Shown here: one piece after another, positions 33,312 to 43,813 of the stretch
Position numbering within the stretch: the first letter of the stretch is position 1
Layout of the letters: each line of letters starts with the position of its first letter
Source of the DNA: Fulvia fulva
Taxonomy: Eukaryota; Ascomycota; Dothideomycetes; Mycosphaerellales; Mycosphaerellaceae
Assembly: GCF_020509005.1 (NCBI RefSeq)
Contig: NC_063012.1
Span: 5,456,001 to 5,520,000, forward strand
Length of the DNA: 64,000 nucleotides
Reading direction: 5' to 3'
The notes under the pieces: model-generated
Told to the model about the DNA's origin: nothing
What the model saw: the letters and a program-made list of their open reading frames with translations, nothing else
Databases searched by the model: none
Translations under genes and position numbers: made by a program

Positions 33312-34313
33312 ATGGAGCACCATGCTCCCCATGCTAGAGCAGTCTTCGAAGGCTACTACAGCAAGTTCGATCTGCCTTCGGGAGCACATCTCGCTCTGAT
33401 TTCATGTCAAGTCCGTGGCGCAGAGAAGAAGCCATACATGTTGTCGTTTACATACGTCCCGCAAGACACGACCCAGATATACCAGAAAGAAATATGGGCA
33501 GAACATATAGAGATGACTGCCCATGCTTCAGGCAAAGGTTTTCGGCACAACATCCAGGGCGTTGGCTTCATCGACTGGAATGACGAGGTCACGGAGTACA
33601 ACATTGAGCATGAACACTTCACCTTCAAGGCCAAAGCGACAAACAGAACGCCGTGGTCGAAGACTACCAACACACCCGAAAGCCTCCTGGTTCACCTGCC
33701 CCTCCCCCTCCATTGGCACGTACATTCCCTGGCATCTGACTGCGCGTTCGATCTCGAGATCAAAGACTACCAGCTGCCAGAGCAGGACCGTTCCGGCAAA
33801 GCCAGAGTGCACGACGAGAAGAACTGGGCAATTAGCTTCCCCTCAGCGCATTCGTGGCTCCAAGCTCGAGAGGAAGATCGCGGCTTTTGCTGCGCTGGCG
33901 GACAGATCTTAGGCATGGAAGCTTTCCTACTTGGCTACCGCAGCAAGAACCTCAACATCGACTTTCGTCCTCCATTCGCTGTCCGTATCGCTGGATGGAG
34001 TCCATTCTTAAGCTACAAGACTGACTGGGAGAATCGAAAATTCGAGCTGAGCGTTCAGAACTTTCGCAACAAGCTAACTATTGAGGCATCTGCGCCGAAA
34101 GGCTCTTTCTTCTCGTTAAGCTCTCCGTTTCCCGAAGGTCATCGAGAGAACTTCCTGGGTCAAAGCTTCCAAGCTACTTTCAAAGTGAAGGTATTCGAGA
34201 GTGGATTGTTCAGTCCTTGGAAGCTCGTGCGCGAAGATCATTTCGAAAGTGCCAGTCTCGAATTCGGAGCTGGATACTACCCGCCTGCTGGATCTGCCCA
34301 ACGATTCCATTGA
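33312..34313 (+). CDS. Tocopherol-cyclase-like protein
   Basis: This is a single uninterrupted frame of 333 residues from an ATG in good context (AAGATGGAG). It opens with FEGYYSKFDLPSG and ALISCQV, the lipocalin-like first strand of the family (plant enzyme FEGWYFKV). The central block DEKNWAISFPSAHSWLQ (about 168-184) corresponds to the plant EKNWGGAFPxxWxWVQ core, followed by AGGQILG. Plant tocopherol cyclase closes the chromanol ring. Fungi do not make tocopherol, so the substrate here is unknown and a lipid-binding or other cyclising role is equally open. No signal peptide or membrane segment is visible. It converges on the membrane-protein gene after only 21 bp. Confidence 0.78.
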   Translation: MEHHAPHARAVFEGYYSKFDLPSGAHLALISCQVRGAEKKPYMLSFTYVPQDTTQIYQKEIWAEHIEMTAHASGKGFRHNIQGVGFIDWNDEVTEYNIEHEHFTFKAKATNRTPWSKTTNTPESLLVHLPLPLHWHVHSLASDCAFDLEIKDYQLPEQDRSGKARVHDEKNWAISFPSAHSWLQAREEDRGFCCAGGQILGMEAFLLGYRSKNLNIDFRPPFAVRIAGWSPFLSYKTDWENRKFELSVQNFRNKLTIEASAPKGSFFSLSSPFPEGHRENFLGQSFQATFKVKVFESGLFSPWKLVREDHFESASLEFGAGYYPPAGSAQRFH

Positions 34314-34334
34314 TGCTACGCTCTAACGACAGGA

Positions 34335-35938
34335 CTACACATAACCATTCCATTTCGACTCCTTATCAGAAGAGTCGCTCCCTCGCTTGTACTTGGTATA
34401 TCTTAGCGGACTGACCACGAACGAGCTATCCCTGGCATCTTCTCCAGCATTGGGACTGATCTGCACAGGTGCTGGCGTGATTCGGGCAGCTGGTGGTGCT
34501 TTTGGCATCAGCGACGGACTCATCCCCTCCTCGGCTCGCGCTGTCGTCTGGTCTGGATCATAATTGTTCCGATATAGGGCGTGTTGCTTCGCCCGGGTGT
34601 CATCGGCAAGCGAGGTGAGGAATGCGCCAGCCGCGCGACCTAAAACGGGCGATTCCATGGTTGAAGGCGACTGTGGTGGCGCGGCAGGAGGCGGAGATGG
34701 TCGACTACAAGACTAGGTCGGGGTTAGGCGTAAGCTCACCGTCATAAAAGCACCGTCTACTCACCGTATCTTCCATCTCGGACATGTGCTCCAGAAATAT
34801 CGAAGATTTCGAGCTGGACTTGTCTCCCAGCGGCGTGGAATCAAGCATCTGTGGTGGCCTCAGAACAGCAGCCGGCAGCATACTCGGCCCACCTTCAGCT
34901 CGCAACCCGGGCGCCTTCGAGCTGTGGCCCTCCAGCTCGCTGAAATGATCAGCACTCTTGATACAGCTCGGGTTGGGATGGTCGTATGGAAGTCCTACAC
35001 ATACCTCGTCAGACCCAATTCCGGTCTTCGTCGCGGAAGATACTTCTCTGCCTCGTGTGCTGAGGAGTGTAGTACGAACCTCCTTGTAAGGTGTATGCAT
35101 CATTCGCCGTGCTGCCCGAACGATGGTGCCCATTGATCTCGTGCGTTCCGTAATGACGTCCATCCGGTGCGGCTGCCGGTCTAATGGAATTCTTCAACTT
35201 CTCAGCCTCGCGTCGTGAGTCCACCATCTTCCTATGTCGACGGACGAGGAACGCGAGCAGCGCCAATATGAACACTAGTGCTGCTACACCACCTACGGCA
35301 CCGCCAGCAATCGCACCCACATTTGATCCGCCGCTTTGTGTGTCTGGAAGTGCAGAGATCGTTGGGGTGGTAGTTGTAGACGAGTTCGCAGGCATAGTGC
35401 TTGCAGCGGTGCCTGTATTGCTCTGCGTGGCGCTGTTCGTTCCGCTGGCTCTTGTCGATGTTCTTGTCCCACTTCTAGAGGCCGTACCCGAAGCCGTGCC
35501 TGTTGCTGTTCGTGTGCCTGTAGACGTGGCGGTCCTTGTCCCAGTGCCTGTTCTGGTTCCGGTAGCACTCGGAGAAGCGCTTGATTCAGGACCTTCGAGC
35601 GAGCAACTTGTGTTTGAGTTGCAAGGATTCCCAGCGCAGCAGCCTCTAAACCCGCTAGCGCACGAGTAGTATGTAAGGCCGGAGGCGCATGTCTGTCTTT
35701 CTGCGATCTCGTTGACGTGGCCAGACGGCGCTGCGACACTACGGCCTGGGCTCCCCGACGCTTTGAAGAAGGCACTGCTGATGTCAAAATCTCCCCATCC
35801 TCGTCTCCTTCGCGGAATGGCGGTATAGTTGGCTTTGCGGATGGATGCAGTTGATGCTGCCGTGGTCTCACTTGTGTTGTGTGCAAATTTTACCCCCGCC
35901 ACTGCTTTGGCAATGCCTGTAAGGTTGGGAACGATCAT
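34335..35938 (-). CDS. Single-pass Ser/Thr-rich membrane protein with Cys-rich domain
   Basis: The model has three exons (35938-35044, 34994-34765, 34670-34335) and 486 residues. The first intron is 49 nt (GTATCT, branch CTGAC, TGTAG) and is needed because the frame otherwise stops at a TGA just after RNWV; the second is 94 nt. Six cysteines (84, 93, 100, 101, 106, 112) form a compact YYSCASGFRGCC-type module common in Pezizomycotina. A Thr/Gly/Ser-rich linker (about 118-205) looks heavily O-mannosylated, one membrane helix spans about 208-232 with RRHRK at the cytosolic side, and the tail is long. The layout recalls Mid2/Wsc cell-wall sensors. No signal peptide is seen at the first ATG, so an upstream exon may be missing. 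A one-base assembly error in TTGGG is an alternative to intron 1. Confidence 0.75.
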
Positions 35939-37117
35939 CTTGGTGCCCTGGCTTCGTCGAGGCAGACGGAATGGGAAGCGTGAAGGTGCTCAAGGTAGGA
36001 GATAACCAAATGGAACTCATCTTTGATCCTTTTGTTTCGCCGCATCTAGCTGATGGCGACGACAAAGAAAGTACAGTGTCGCTGCAGGATATTTCACGCA
36101 CTTCATGAGCGCCCATCGCTGTCTCGACTGACCAGAACCAACCCGCGTGGAACTTGACATGTAGAAGAGATTGAGTCCCACTGTCACCTTTACTTGTCGA
36201 GTCGATGCAACGAAGCTTATTGTTGCTGGCGTGGAGGCCTTGATGTTGCTGGCGACCCGCCACTGGGATGTGGAATGTGGGCCAAGCCACAAACGGGCAT
36301 ATACTTGATCGTGCCACGACGTCGGCTACGAAAACGTTTGCTGATTCTTGCTGTCAATAGGACCAGAGCATCACACTGCTACATTGCCGTTTTGTAATTG
36401 GTAGTCTTCGTGGGCGTAGTCTCGTGTGCAACGTACCAAACCGCCGAAACTCTAAGGACCGCAGTCTGCACTTGACTGCTGCTCTCAAGAGTAGCCCATG
36501 TCGACTCAAATATACGACTCAAGGCATCGGTCTGCTCCAGATGCCCTGATGCTGCGGGCCGACGTCTGGATGTATAGTAACCTCATGCGCCCGGGTGTGC
36601 TATGTCGGTCGTGAGTGTTGGGCGGGCAGCACGGACGACACGATTGGCGCAGAGAGTCGCAAGTGCGTCACGAGAGCACATTGCAGGACGGAGAGATGAG
36701 AACAAGGTAGCTGTGAAGTGTGCGTGCGGTGAGCGCTGCCATTGGCCAGCTGCAGGGCGAACGAACGAGCTACCGTAGGCACTTGGTCGTCGAATGGAGA
36801 GCACGCGACCTCGAGGCGTGCTATGCTTATTCGACTGCAGCACATGTGTGTCTGCTCTCGCCGCTCGCCATGCTCCCTCTCCTACACCCGCCGATGCATG
36901 CAGTGCCAGCCGGAGCCTCAACTTCGGATGTCAGTGGCAGTGGCAGCAGCAGTGGCAGCAGCATCGCAGTGCAGTGCAGTAGCGTGGAAGCGCGCGGTAC
37001 AGCTACAGGATACCCTCCCTGGGCTCGCCCATCGTGACGTCCTACGCCCACCAGCTCTTCTACGCGCGACGGCCTGCGCCCGACGAAGCAACCCACTGCA
37101 GGCCTGCTATAGCCATC
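35939..37117. other. Divergent promoter region with a CAG/TGG-rich simple repeat
   Basis: This lies between two divergently transcribed genes. 36931-36985 is built of GTGGCAGCAG-like units and is probably in the 5' UTR of the bHLH gene. Frames over it are low complexity. No gene is recognised. Confidence 0.55.
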
Positions 37118-38425
37118 ATGCCGCGACCGAACCCTCCGCCAACGCCAGGCTCCTCGAGCGACATCCGGGCCAAAGAGAAGAGCAACCAAGCGGCGCCAGT
37201 GCCGACGTTCAACCTCCCCCAGACGGCCTTCAGCGAAGCAGACCGGCGAAGTCCCAGCTCGACGACTCCCTCGGCGAATGGATCAGATTCGTCCTACCGA
37301 CCAGTGTCGCCAACCTCGCCCGTGGACACGACGAGGAAGCGACCAGCGCCGCAGTCAGGACCAGTGATAACCAAGGATGACTTCACGCTGCCTCCCCCGC
37401 CGACGAGGTCGCGCAAGATCATCCAGATGAAGCCGCGAGAGCTTGAGCAGCAGGAAGCGACGCCAGCAGTGTCGGCACCGCAGACGGCCGCCAAGGCACA
37501 GCCCCAAGCAGCACCGACAGGCAGCAAGAGGAAGCAGAACAATGCCGGCACGACTGCAGCGGGCCGCAAGATCGCGCGCAAGACGGCGCACAGCTTGATT
37601 GAGCGGAGACGGCGGTCGAAGATGAACGAGGAATTTGGCGTGTTGAAAGACATGATCCCCGCCTGCAAAGGGCAGGAGATGCACAAGCTAGCCATTCTGC
37701 AGGTGCGTTGCCCGTAACACTTGGGCAAGGAGCGGTGGCCTCACACTAACGTTTGCCAGGCAAGCGTCGAGTATTTGCGCTATCTCGAACAATGTGTCTC
37801 CGATCTACAAGCGCAGCACAACTCGCCACGGCCGCCCCCACCTACAGCTCGCCAGGCAGATGACCTCGACGACGACGATGATGAGGACGAAGAGATGGAG
37901 GACGACCAAGACGCTAGGGACGGCGCAGCTACTCCAGCAACAACAGTGCCGCAGAAGAGTGCCTCGATGGTCTCCCTCCCTTCACTGTCTCAGATTACCA
38001 CAACCACCACAACCTCTCCCTCCGTCTTCTCCATGGGCGCCGGCCGTCACTATTCCATCTCATCCGCAGCCTCGAGCTACTCACCCTACCTCCACTCGAA
38101 TCAGGCCTCCCCAGCATTTGGCCCCCAGCTACACCACGTATCGGTGGCGCCGCCTTTTGGTAACGCCTTTGGTCTTGGGAGTCCAGCTTTGAAGCCCGTC
38201 GACTCGGCATCGCAACTGCGCCACATCGCAGAAGGCGCGACCGAGCTATCGGAGAAGCAGAGGCCTACATCGAACGCAGGCCGAAGGGAGCAAGAGCTCG
38301 ACCAAGAAGCCACTGCCGCGCTACTCATGCTCAACCACGACCGCAGAAATTGGCGAAATACGTCCGACGCACCCTCTAACCGATCGAACACGGGAATGAG
38401 CGTGAGAGACCTGCTGAGCGGCTAG
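37118..38425 (+). CDS. bHLH transcription factor
   Basis: Two exons (37118-37702 and 37760-38425) join in frame into 416 residues; the intron (GTGCGT, CTAAC, CCAG) splits helix 2 between ILQ and ASVEYL. The start is the first ATG after an upstream region with no in-frame ATG. A proline/serine-rich N-terminal half leads to the basic region KTAHSLIERRRRSKMNEEF. There H, E and R sit at the spacing used by class B factors, which predicts binding to CACGTG-type E-boxes. The loop is short (MIPACKGQEMHK). After helix 2 come an acidic run (DLDDDDDEDEEME), Ser/Thr-rich stretches and a short conserved-looking end, SVRDLLSG. It is probably a nuclear regulator. Its target genes cannot be read from the sequence. 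Confidence 0.92.
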
Positions 38426-39189
38426 GTAGTGGTAATATGATTTGGCAACGATGTAATGTGAACCTGGTGCTACAGCTTTCCAGCAATCTGAGGGCAACGT
38501 GTATAGATGGGTGGGAAGCCGGTGAATGAGATTCTGTGATACCAAAAGCGATAGACATTGGCGTTCATGTGGCCATGTTCGCACTGCCTAATGAGCGGTA
38601 GCAAAAGTGTTTTGGAACCCCCTCCTCTCTCTCTCCATCGGCGTAGGGTGAGTGCCTCACTAACTCACCCGCTCTCGAAGCAATTACATACTCCGCGTGA
38701 CCAGGCTCATGTGCTTATGGCCACCGATGCCAGGTCCAAATTCCTTTGTAGGCTATCCAGCGCCGTAGGCAAGGCGCTGGAGAACATAGGTCCTGGCTTG
38801 AAGACATGGCGTCTTCGTCGACTCTTGGCAAATATAAACACCATGTGCTGTTAGACTTCAGGGACGACATTTCGGTGTGAACGCTGTCGTCGCAACGGCC
38901 TGGCCATGTCCTTGATACGTGTTTGTCGATAGCGCAGAGCCCTGGTTGGCAGTGCGTGTGCACGAAGCGTGCTGCTCAGTAGAGTCCGAGTTGTGGCTAG
39001 GGTTCGCGCTGAAGCAACTGGCGTCTTCGAAGACCATGTCCTGTCCACGGCGCAGGTCCTGGATGATTTGCATACAGGATGTGCATCGTCGTAAATTGTA
39101 AAGGCACAGCCGCAGTCCCGTTTCACCTTGCGACTCCAGTACGCGGAGCCTGTTCAGCAAGTTGATACTTCTTCGCAGAAGTTCTAAGC
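38426..39189. other. Convergent intergenic region, no gene recognised
   Basis: This is the 3' flank of the bHLH (+) and SUZ-domain (-) genes. Several mutually overlapping frames of 60-110 codons show no known similarity. Confidence 0.55.
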
Positions 39190-40080
39190 TCAACCACCAC
39201 GTCCAGCAAATCCAAAGCCGCCACAGCCAGTATTGTCAGGTCCGCGGGGCTGTCGCAAGGGCTGATCTTCCCTGAAGGATGTTTTCAATTCTTGCTTGCT
39301 TGCCAGACGTCTGCTCATATCATCGGGGTCGAAAAGTCCGGGATCCTTACTCTCAGCTCGAGGAGGCGACCGGTCGGCTGGGGAGTCTGGTTGGCTTCGT
39401 CTTGCACCACTTGTCTTGTTTCCTCGTGACCGACGATTGTCGCGCCCCTGTGATCCCTCTCTCGAGTTGGCGGCAGGCGATGCGTTACCCGATCCCATGA
39501 TGCGCTCTCTGGCCTCCGCATAACGTTTCTGCTTTTCTTCGCGCTCTGATTTGGCCTTGCGCTGCCGCTCCTCAAAATCTGCTTCGCGCTTCTTTCGTGC
39601 TTCGTCTTCGCTATCATCTCCGTCGTCGAGTGCCAGGCCTGCGACACCATCTGCGGCATCCTTCTTCGCAATGGCAGGTGGCTTGCGACTCAGCAGAGTG
39701 ACCTGTGGTTTTGGCGCCTGCTGAAGCGGCACTGCGCCTTGGGCCTCGAGCCAGAGATTGCGGCCGGGGTTCTCAGCAGTGTCCCACAGCTGGCGCTGCA
39801 GCTGCGCGTGTTGCGCTCTCTTCTCCGACTTGGTGAGTTTCGCTACGGGTTCGAGTTGATCTGCGGCGGATTCTGGTTTCTGCAGCATGTCAGCGTTCGG
39901 CATGCGACGGCGCTGGAAGTGTCCGTGTCTGCTCACATCCGCCGTCTTGACCCAGTCGTCATCCCAAGCGTCTGGCACTCCTGCCTTGTTCATGCTCATG
40001 CTCATGCTCGCAGCTGCGACGAGGCTGGCGGCGCATTGGCGATGCGTGGTAGATGTTGTTGTTGTGTGTAGCCGATGCAT
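39190..40080 (-). CDS. SUZ-domain protein (RNA-associated)
   Basis: This is a single frame with up to 297 residues from the ATG at 40080. The Met cluster MSMSMNKAG (40005-39993) is a likelier start, leaving about 269 residues. Near the start is VPDAWDDDW, mid-protein QVTLLSRKPP, then a long charged helix (KKREADFEERQRKAKSEREEKQKRYAEARERIMGSG). Its end matches the SUZ motif, a short basic segment that binds RNA in proteins such as C. elegans SZY-20. The C terminus is rich in Arg/Ser/Pro and ends GGFGFAGRGG, like an RGG tail. There is no R3H domain, with which SUZ is often paired. Role by analogy: mRNA binding or ribonucleoprotein assembly. A run of CAT-GCT repeats around the start makes the exact Met uncertain. 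Confidence 0.8.
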   Translation of the reverse strand: MHRLHTTTTSTTHRQCAASLVAAASMSMSMNKAGVPDAWDDDWVKTADVSRHGHFQRRRMPNADMLQKPESAADQLEPVAKLTKSEKRAQHAQLQRQLWDTAENPGRNLWLEAQGAVPLQQAPKPQVTLLSRKPPAIAKKDAADGVAGLALDDGDDSEDEARKKREADFEERQRKAKSEREEKQKRYAEARERIMGSGNASPAANSREGSQGRDNRRSRGNKTSGARRSQPDSPADRSPPRAESKDPGLFDPDDMSRRLASKQELKTSFREDQPLRQPRGPDNTGCGGFGFAGRGG

Positions 40081-41465
40081 GTCGCTCACTGCAGCGGTGC
40101 GACTTCGAAGGGACCCTGGCTTGCCTCCACGCCTGGATCTGGATCTGCTTCTGCCACCTACATTTCCCCTCCACTCTCCACTGCACCTGACTGGCGAGAC
40201 CTCCGCTGACTGACTACCTAGGTACTACTGACGAGAACTTCAAATGTTCCCTTGCCCGTGACTCTCGCGCTGGCATGGACAGCACGAGACAAGCCATACA
40301 AAGCACAACCAACAGATCTGCCCTGCATGCGCGTCCTGTTCCGCAGCTGTGGCCTCACTGAGACAGTAGACTATGCGCTTGGTCGGATTGCTCCATTCGA
40401 ACACGGACTATGCTATGCCACACGGCGAGTCTACCGTTGCACGACGCTGCAACACACGTCCATCGTCAGGCACACTCCGCACCTCAGCACCGCGAGACCG
40501 CTTGTTGTCGTCAACGACTAGGCGCAGAGATGCTCCACGACGGCTAGCCTCCAGGACGTCCATCGTCCCCGTAAAACTTCTTGGCGGTGCAAGTGTCTGC
40601 ATAGCTATTTGACATAAGGATGCGCGACCCGCAGCAATGTCAAAACACCTTGAACGGCGCTCCGCACAAGATTGGCTCGCGGGCAGCGGCCACGAGTCCG
40701 GTCCTCGTTCGTGGATGGCTTGATATGAGACTTCTTCATTGAGATGTTGATCAAGCGAGGCGCGACCATTAAGCTGCAACGGCAAATGCGCATTGAGGCA
40801 ACAAGACACTCTCGCAGCCTGGCCACGATGCGGTCTGTTTGTCGAGCCAGATCGCGGCTTCCCTTCTCCATCTTCTCCTACAGACGGCTCGTTATTCGCA
40901 AGAACCTAAATGATGTCACTACCTGAGCCAGCGAACCTTGGGCGCCCCGAGACGGCAGCCTCCTCTCGCTAGCCACTCGAAGAGATTCTGCAGAAGCTCT
41001 TCTGCCAGAAATGGCACTTAGCTCGAACTGTCGCGTCACTCACCTTACCGCATTTCATCCAGATCAGGAACGTCACTCGATCTCCCGCGGGTCTCATGGT
41101 ATCCGATGGAGCTTTAGTCTTTGCCAAAGACCGCTTCGTCGCTCTCATGAAGACAACAACGTGCGGCGCTTGAGCGGCTGTACGCTAGATGACTTCTTCC
41201 TGAAGCCCGGGGCCATAAAAAGAGAGCTTCCAAATCATGCTACACACTACAGGACGTCTCTGTAAGGTTGGCTTTGCCAACACAACCTTACCAATAAACC
41301 CTGCCGATGTACCAATTGGCTCGAAAATTATGGCGTCGAGGTGCGATGCATGTAATATGATGTGGTGGAGCCCGATGATAGGGTATATGAACGAGGTCTT
41401 CCCTTTGCCTCACGACTGAGCCTTCATTCGTTCCCCAGACCTCATACACATCACACCTCGCCAAG
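40081..41465. other. Divergent promoter region, no gene recognised
   Basis: Frames such as 40408-40809 (-) and 41011-41265 (+) have no recognisable product. A CCATAAAAAG element at 41218-41227 and CCAAT at 41311-41315 lie within 260 bp of the hydrolase start and may be its core promoter. Confidence 0.5.
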
Positions 41466-42873
41466 ATGAAGTCCTTCGCTACCGCAGCAATTGCTGCCAC
41501 CATCATTGGCGCTGCTTCAGCTAAGAAGTGCCAGAATAGTAAGACGATTCATGAGCAGAACACGCCTCATCAGCACAGAACACTGGCTTACCTTGTTGCG
41601 TCCAGTCACCGTTCCGGTCACTATCTCAGCTCGCAATGCCAAACTCGACCAGACCAAGTTGACACCACGGAGCAATATCGATGTTACCAATTTCGTGCTC
41701 GACAATACCCAGCAGGGCCACAATAACACGATGGAGGAGCCGAAGGGTGTAAGTCTGACACTGCATGATCGCGAGAACGTCCATGCAGCATGCTGACAAT
41801 ACTTCCGCTCAGTATCAAACCGTCACTGGTAGCTACAAGCTCGCCACGACCTACTGCGCACCAGACCACGGGGCCCCGAATGTCGTTCAGCTCCTGACCC
41901 ATGGTATTGGCTTCGACCGGTCATACTGGGATGTGCCCTTCAACAACTTCAACTACTCGTCCACCAACGAGGCAGTCGACGAGTATGGTTTTGCAACTTT
42001 CAGCCATGATCGTCTCGGTATTGGAATGTCCTCCCAGGGCGAGCCAGTCAACGAGATTCAAATCCAGCTCGAGGTGTCTGCTCTCAAGGCTTTGACCGAT
42101 ATGCTGCGCGCTGGCAAGATCCAGGGCGTGCCAAAATTCGAGAAGGTCCTCCACATTGGTCACTCATTTGGCTCAGTTCAGAGCTACGCTTTGTCTTCAC
42201 AGTATCCAGGCATCTCTGATGGCCTTGGCTTGACTGGCTTTGGCCAAAACGGGTCCTTTCTGCCATTCTTTCAGCTTGGTAAGCCATTGCTAGACCTCAT
42301 CTCCGTACGCGCACTGATTGTCTCGCAGGTGGTGACTTTGGCCTTGCCAATCTCAATCCAGCTCTGGTCAAATACGTCAACGGCTACCTTGCCAGCCAGA
42401 CCCAAACTGCGGCCCACACCAACTTCTTCGCCCCGGGTGACTTTGACCCTAAGATCCTCGAGTTCGCGACCATGACCGGGCAACCTGTAACTATCGGAGA
42501 ATTGTTGACGATCGGCGGTGCCAACGGCGCCCCAAACCCGATCAAGGGCCCCGTCCTCATCATTACTGGTGAGCGTGACGTGCCGTTCTGTGGTGGAGAC
42601 TGCCTTGCTGCCCCAACTGGCTTCGAAAGCATCCCAGCCCAGTCCAAGCAGTTCTTCAAGAATACTTGCAAGTTCGACGCACATATTGTCAAGGGTGCCG
42701 GCCACGGTCTCAACCTCCAGTACACCCACACCGAGACCTACAAGTACATTCTGGAGTTCTTCACCTCTAACGGCGTTGGTCCAAAGGGCGAGAAGGGTGG
42801 CAAGTGCGGCGCTGGTAAGGGCTATGGCGGCATGCCACCTGGTTATGGACCACCAGGCAAAGGCCACTACTAG
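41466..42873 (+). CDS. Secreted alpha/beta-hydrolase
   Basis: Four exons (41466-41538, 41579-41748, 41813-42278, 42329-42873) give 417 residues in frame. The first intron would be only 40 nt and is the weakest point. A signal peptide is evident (MKSFATAAIAATIIGAASA, cleavage near KK). Catalytic residues are the nucleophile S199 in HIGHSFGS, the acid D320 in ITGERD and H362 in GAGHGLNL; LTHGIGFDRSYWD carries the HG oxyanion-type loop. The last 30 residues are Gly/Pro/Lys rich (GKGYGGMPPGYGPPGKGHY), probably a flexible tail. It is likely an extracellular esterase- or lipase-like enzyme of unknown substrate. It ends 227 bp from the convergent secreted-protein gene. Confidence 0.88.
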
Positions 42874-43100
42874 ATGCCTTCGCCTGTGTGTCAAGCACAG
42901 TGCAATTGGATCGCGGAGAGAAGTGTTGATGCGTGACGTTACCCATGCTCACCTACGCCGCTGAAAACGCTTCTATCGCTACATGTACATGAAACAATTA
43001 CACAAGCTCATAGGCTTGCATAGTAGTAATGTAATGCTCCCATGAGCAATCACTTACACGACACCTTCCGCTCTCTCAGTATCGTGTCGCTAAGTGTACA

Positions 43101-43813
43101 CTACCACCTGCCCAGCGCCACGACCTTCTGCCAGCCTGCAGTTCGGTCATCTGTGAGTGTAGTCCCCACACATTCCGTGATGTAGGTCGAGAAGCCTGCC
43201 ACAGTGCCGGCATCGAGGCCTTGCTTGACAGCATCGCTGCACTGGGTGTCGATGAACCAAGCCGCTGAGCCAAAGGACCATCGGTCTGTGTTGACCAGCT
43301 CCAGGACAGCAGCCGCACCCTCCGCTTTGGCAGCCTCGAACTGTGCTTGACTGATGCCGCTGTCTGGCACGGAAGTAAGGTACTCGGCATACTTCTCGTT
43401 GAAGGCAGGAGATTGCATGTTCCGCGTGCCCTGACCAGAACGTCCAGGCGCAGGGAAGTGGTTCTCTGGGTTGACGGATGGTGTTAGCTACACGTCAAGC
43501 GAAGACTTTACTTATCTGTGACAGACTTACTGTTGTACTTGAAGTCTCCACTCTCGAAGAGCTGTATAGCGACGGCCGCAGCCTGTGCACCGAAGCTGTG
43601 GAGGTTGAATGTCTCGAAAGATTTGGCGATGCTGGGTGCTGCAACGGGCGCGGTCCGACACTCATCGGGATAGGCCGCGCCTTCACATGATGCCGTGTCT
43701 GGCGCGATGGTGACGAGGTTCTGAGCGCAGATGGGCTTGACGGATCGTGGTATTGGGCTGGCGGTTACGAGGGTGGCCACCGCCAGAAGTCGAGCTAGGG
43801 TTGTGGCGAGCAT
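43101..43813 (-). CDS. Small secreted protein of unknown function
   Basis: Two exons (43813-43531 and 43465-43101) with a 65-nt intron (GTAAGT, GCTAAC, CCAG) give 215 residues. A signal peptide (MLATTLARLLAVATLVTAS) is followed by a probable propeptide-like PIPRS. The mature part has four widely spaced cysteines (CAQN, SCEG, ECRT, QCSD) plus ECVG. It also has blocks I recall from secreted proteins across ascomycetes: FESGDFKYN, NHFPAPGR, GTRNMQSPAFN, FGSAAWF and TECVGTTLTDDR. The alanine-rich helical pattern is reminiscent of lysozyme-like folds, but I cannot name an activity. 43813 is the only ATG before the leader. It is the last gene before the right-hand repeats. Confidence 0.85.
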
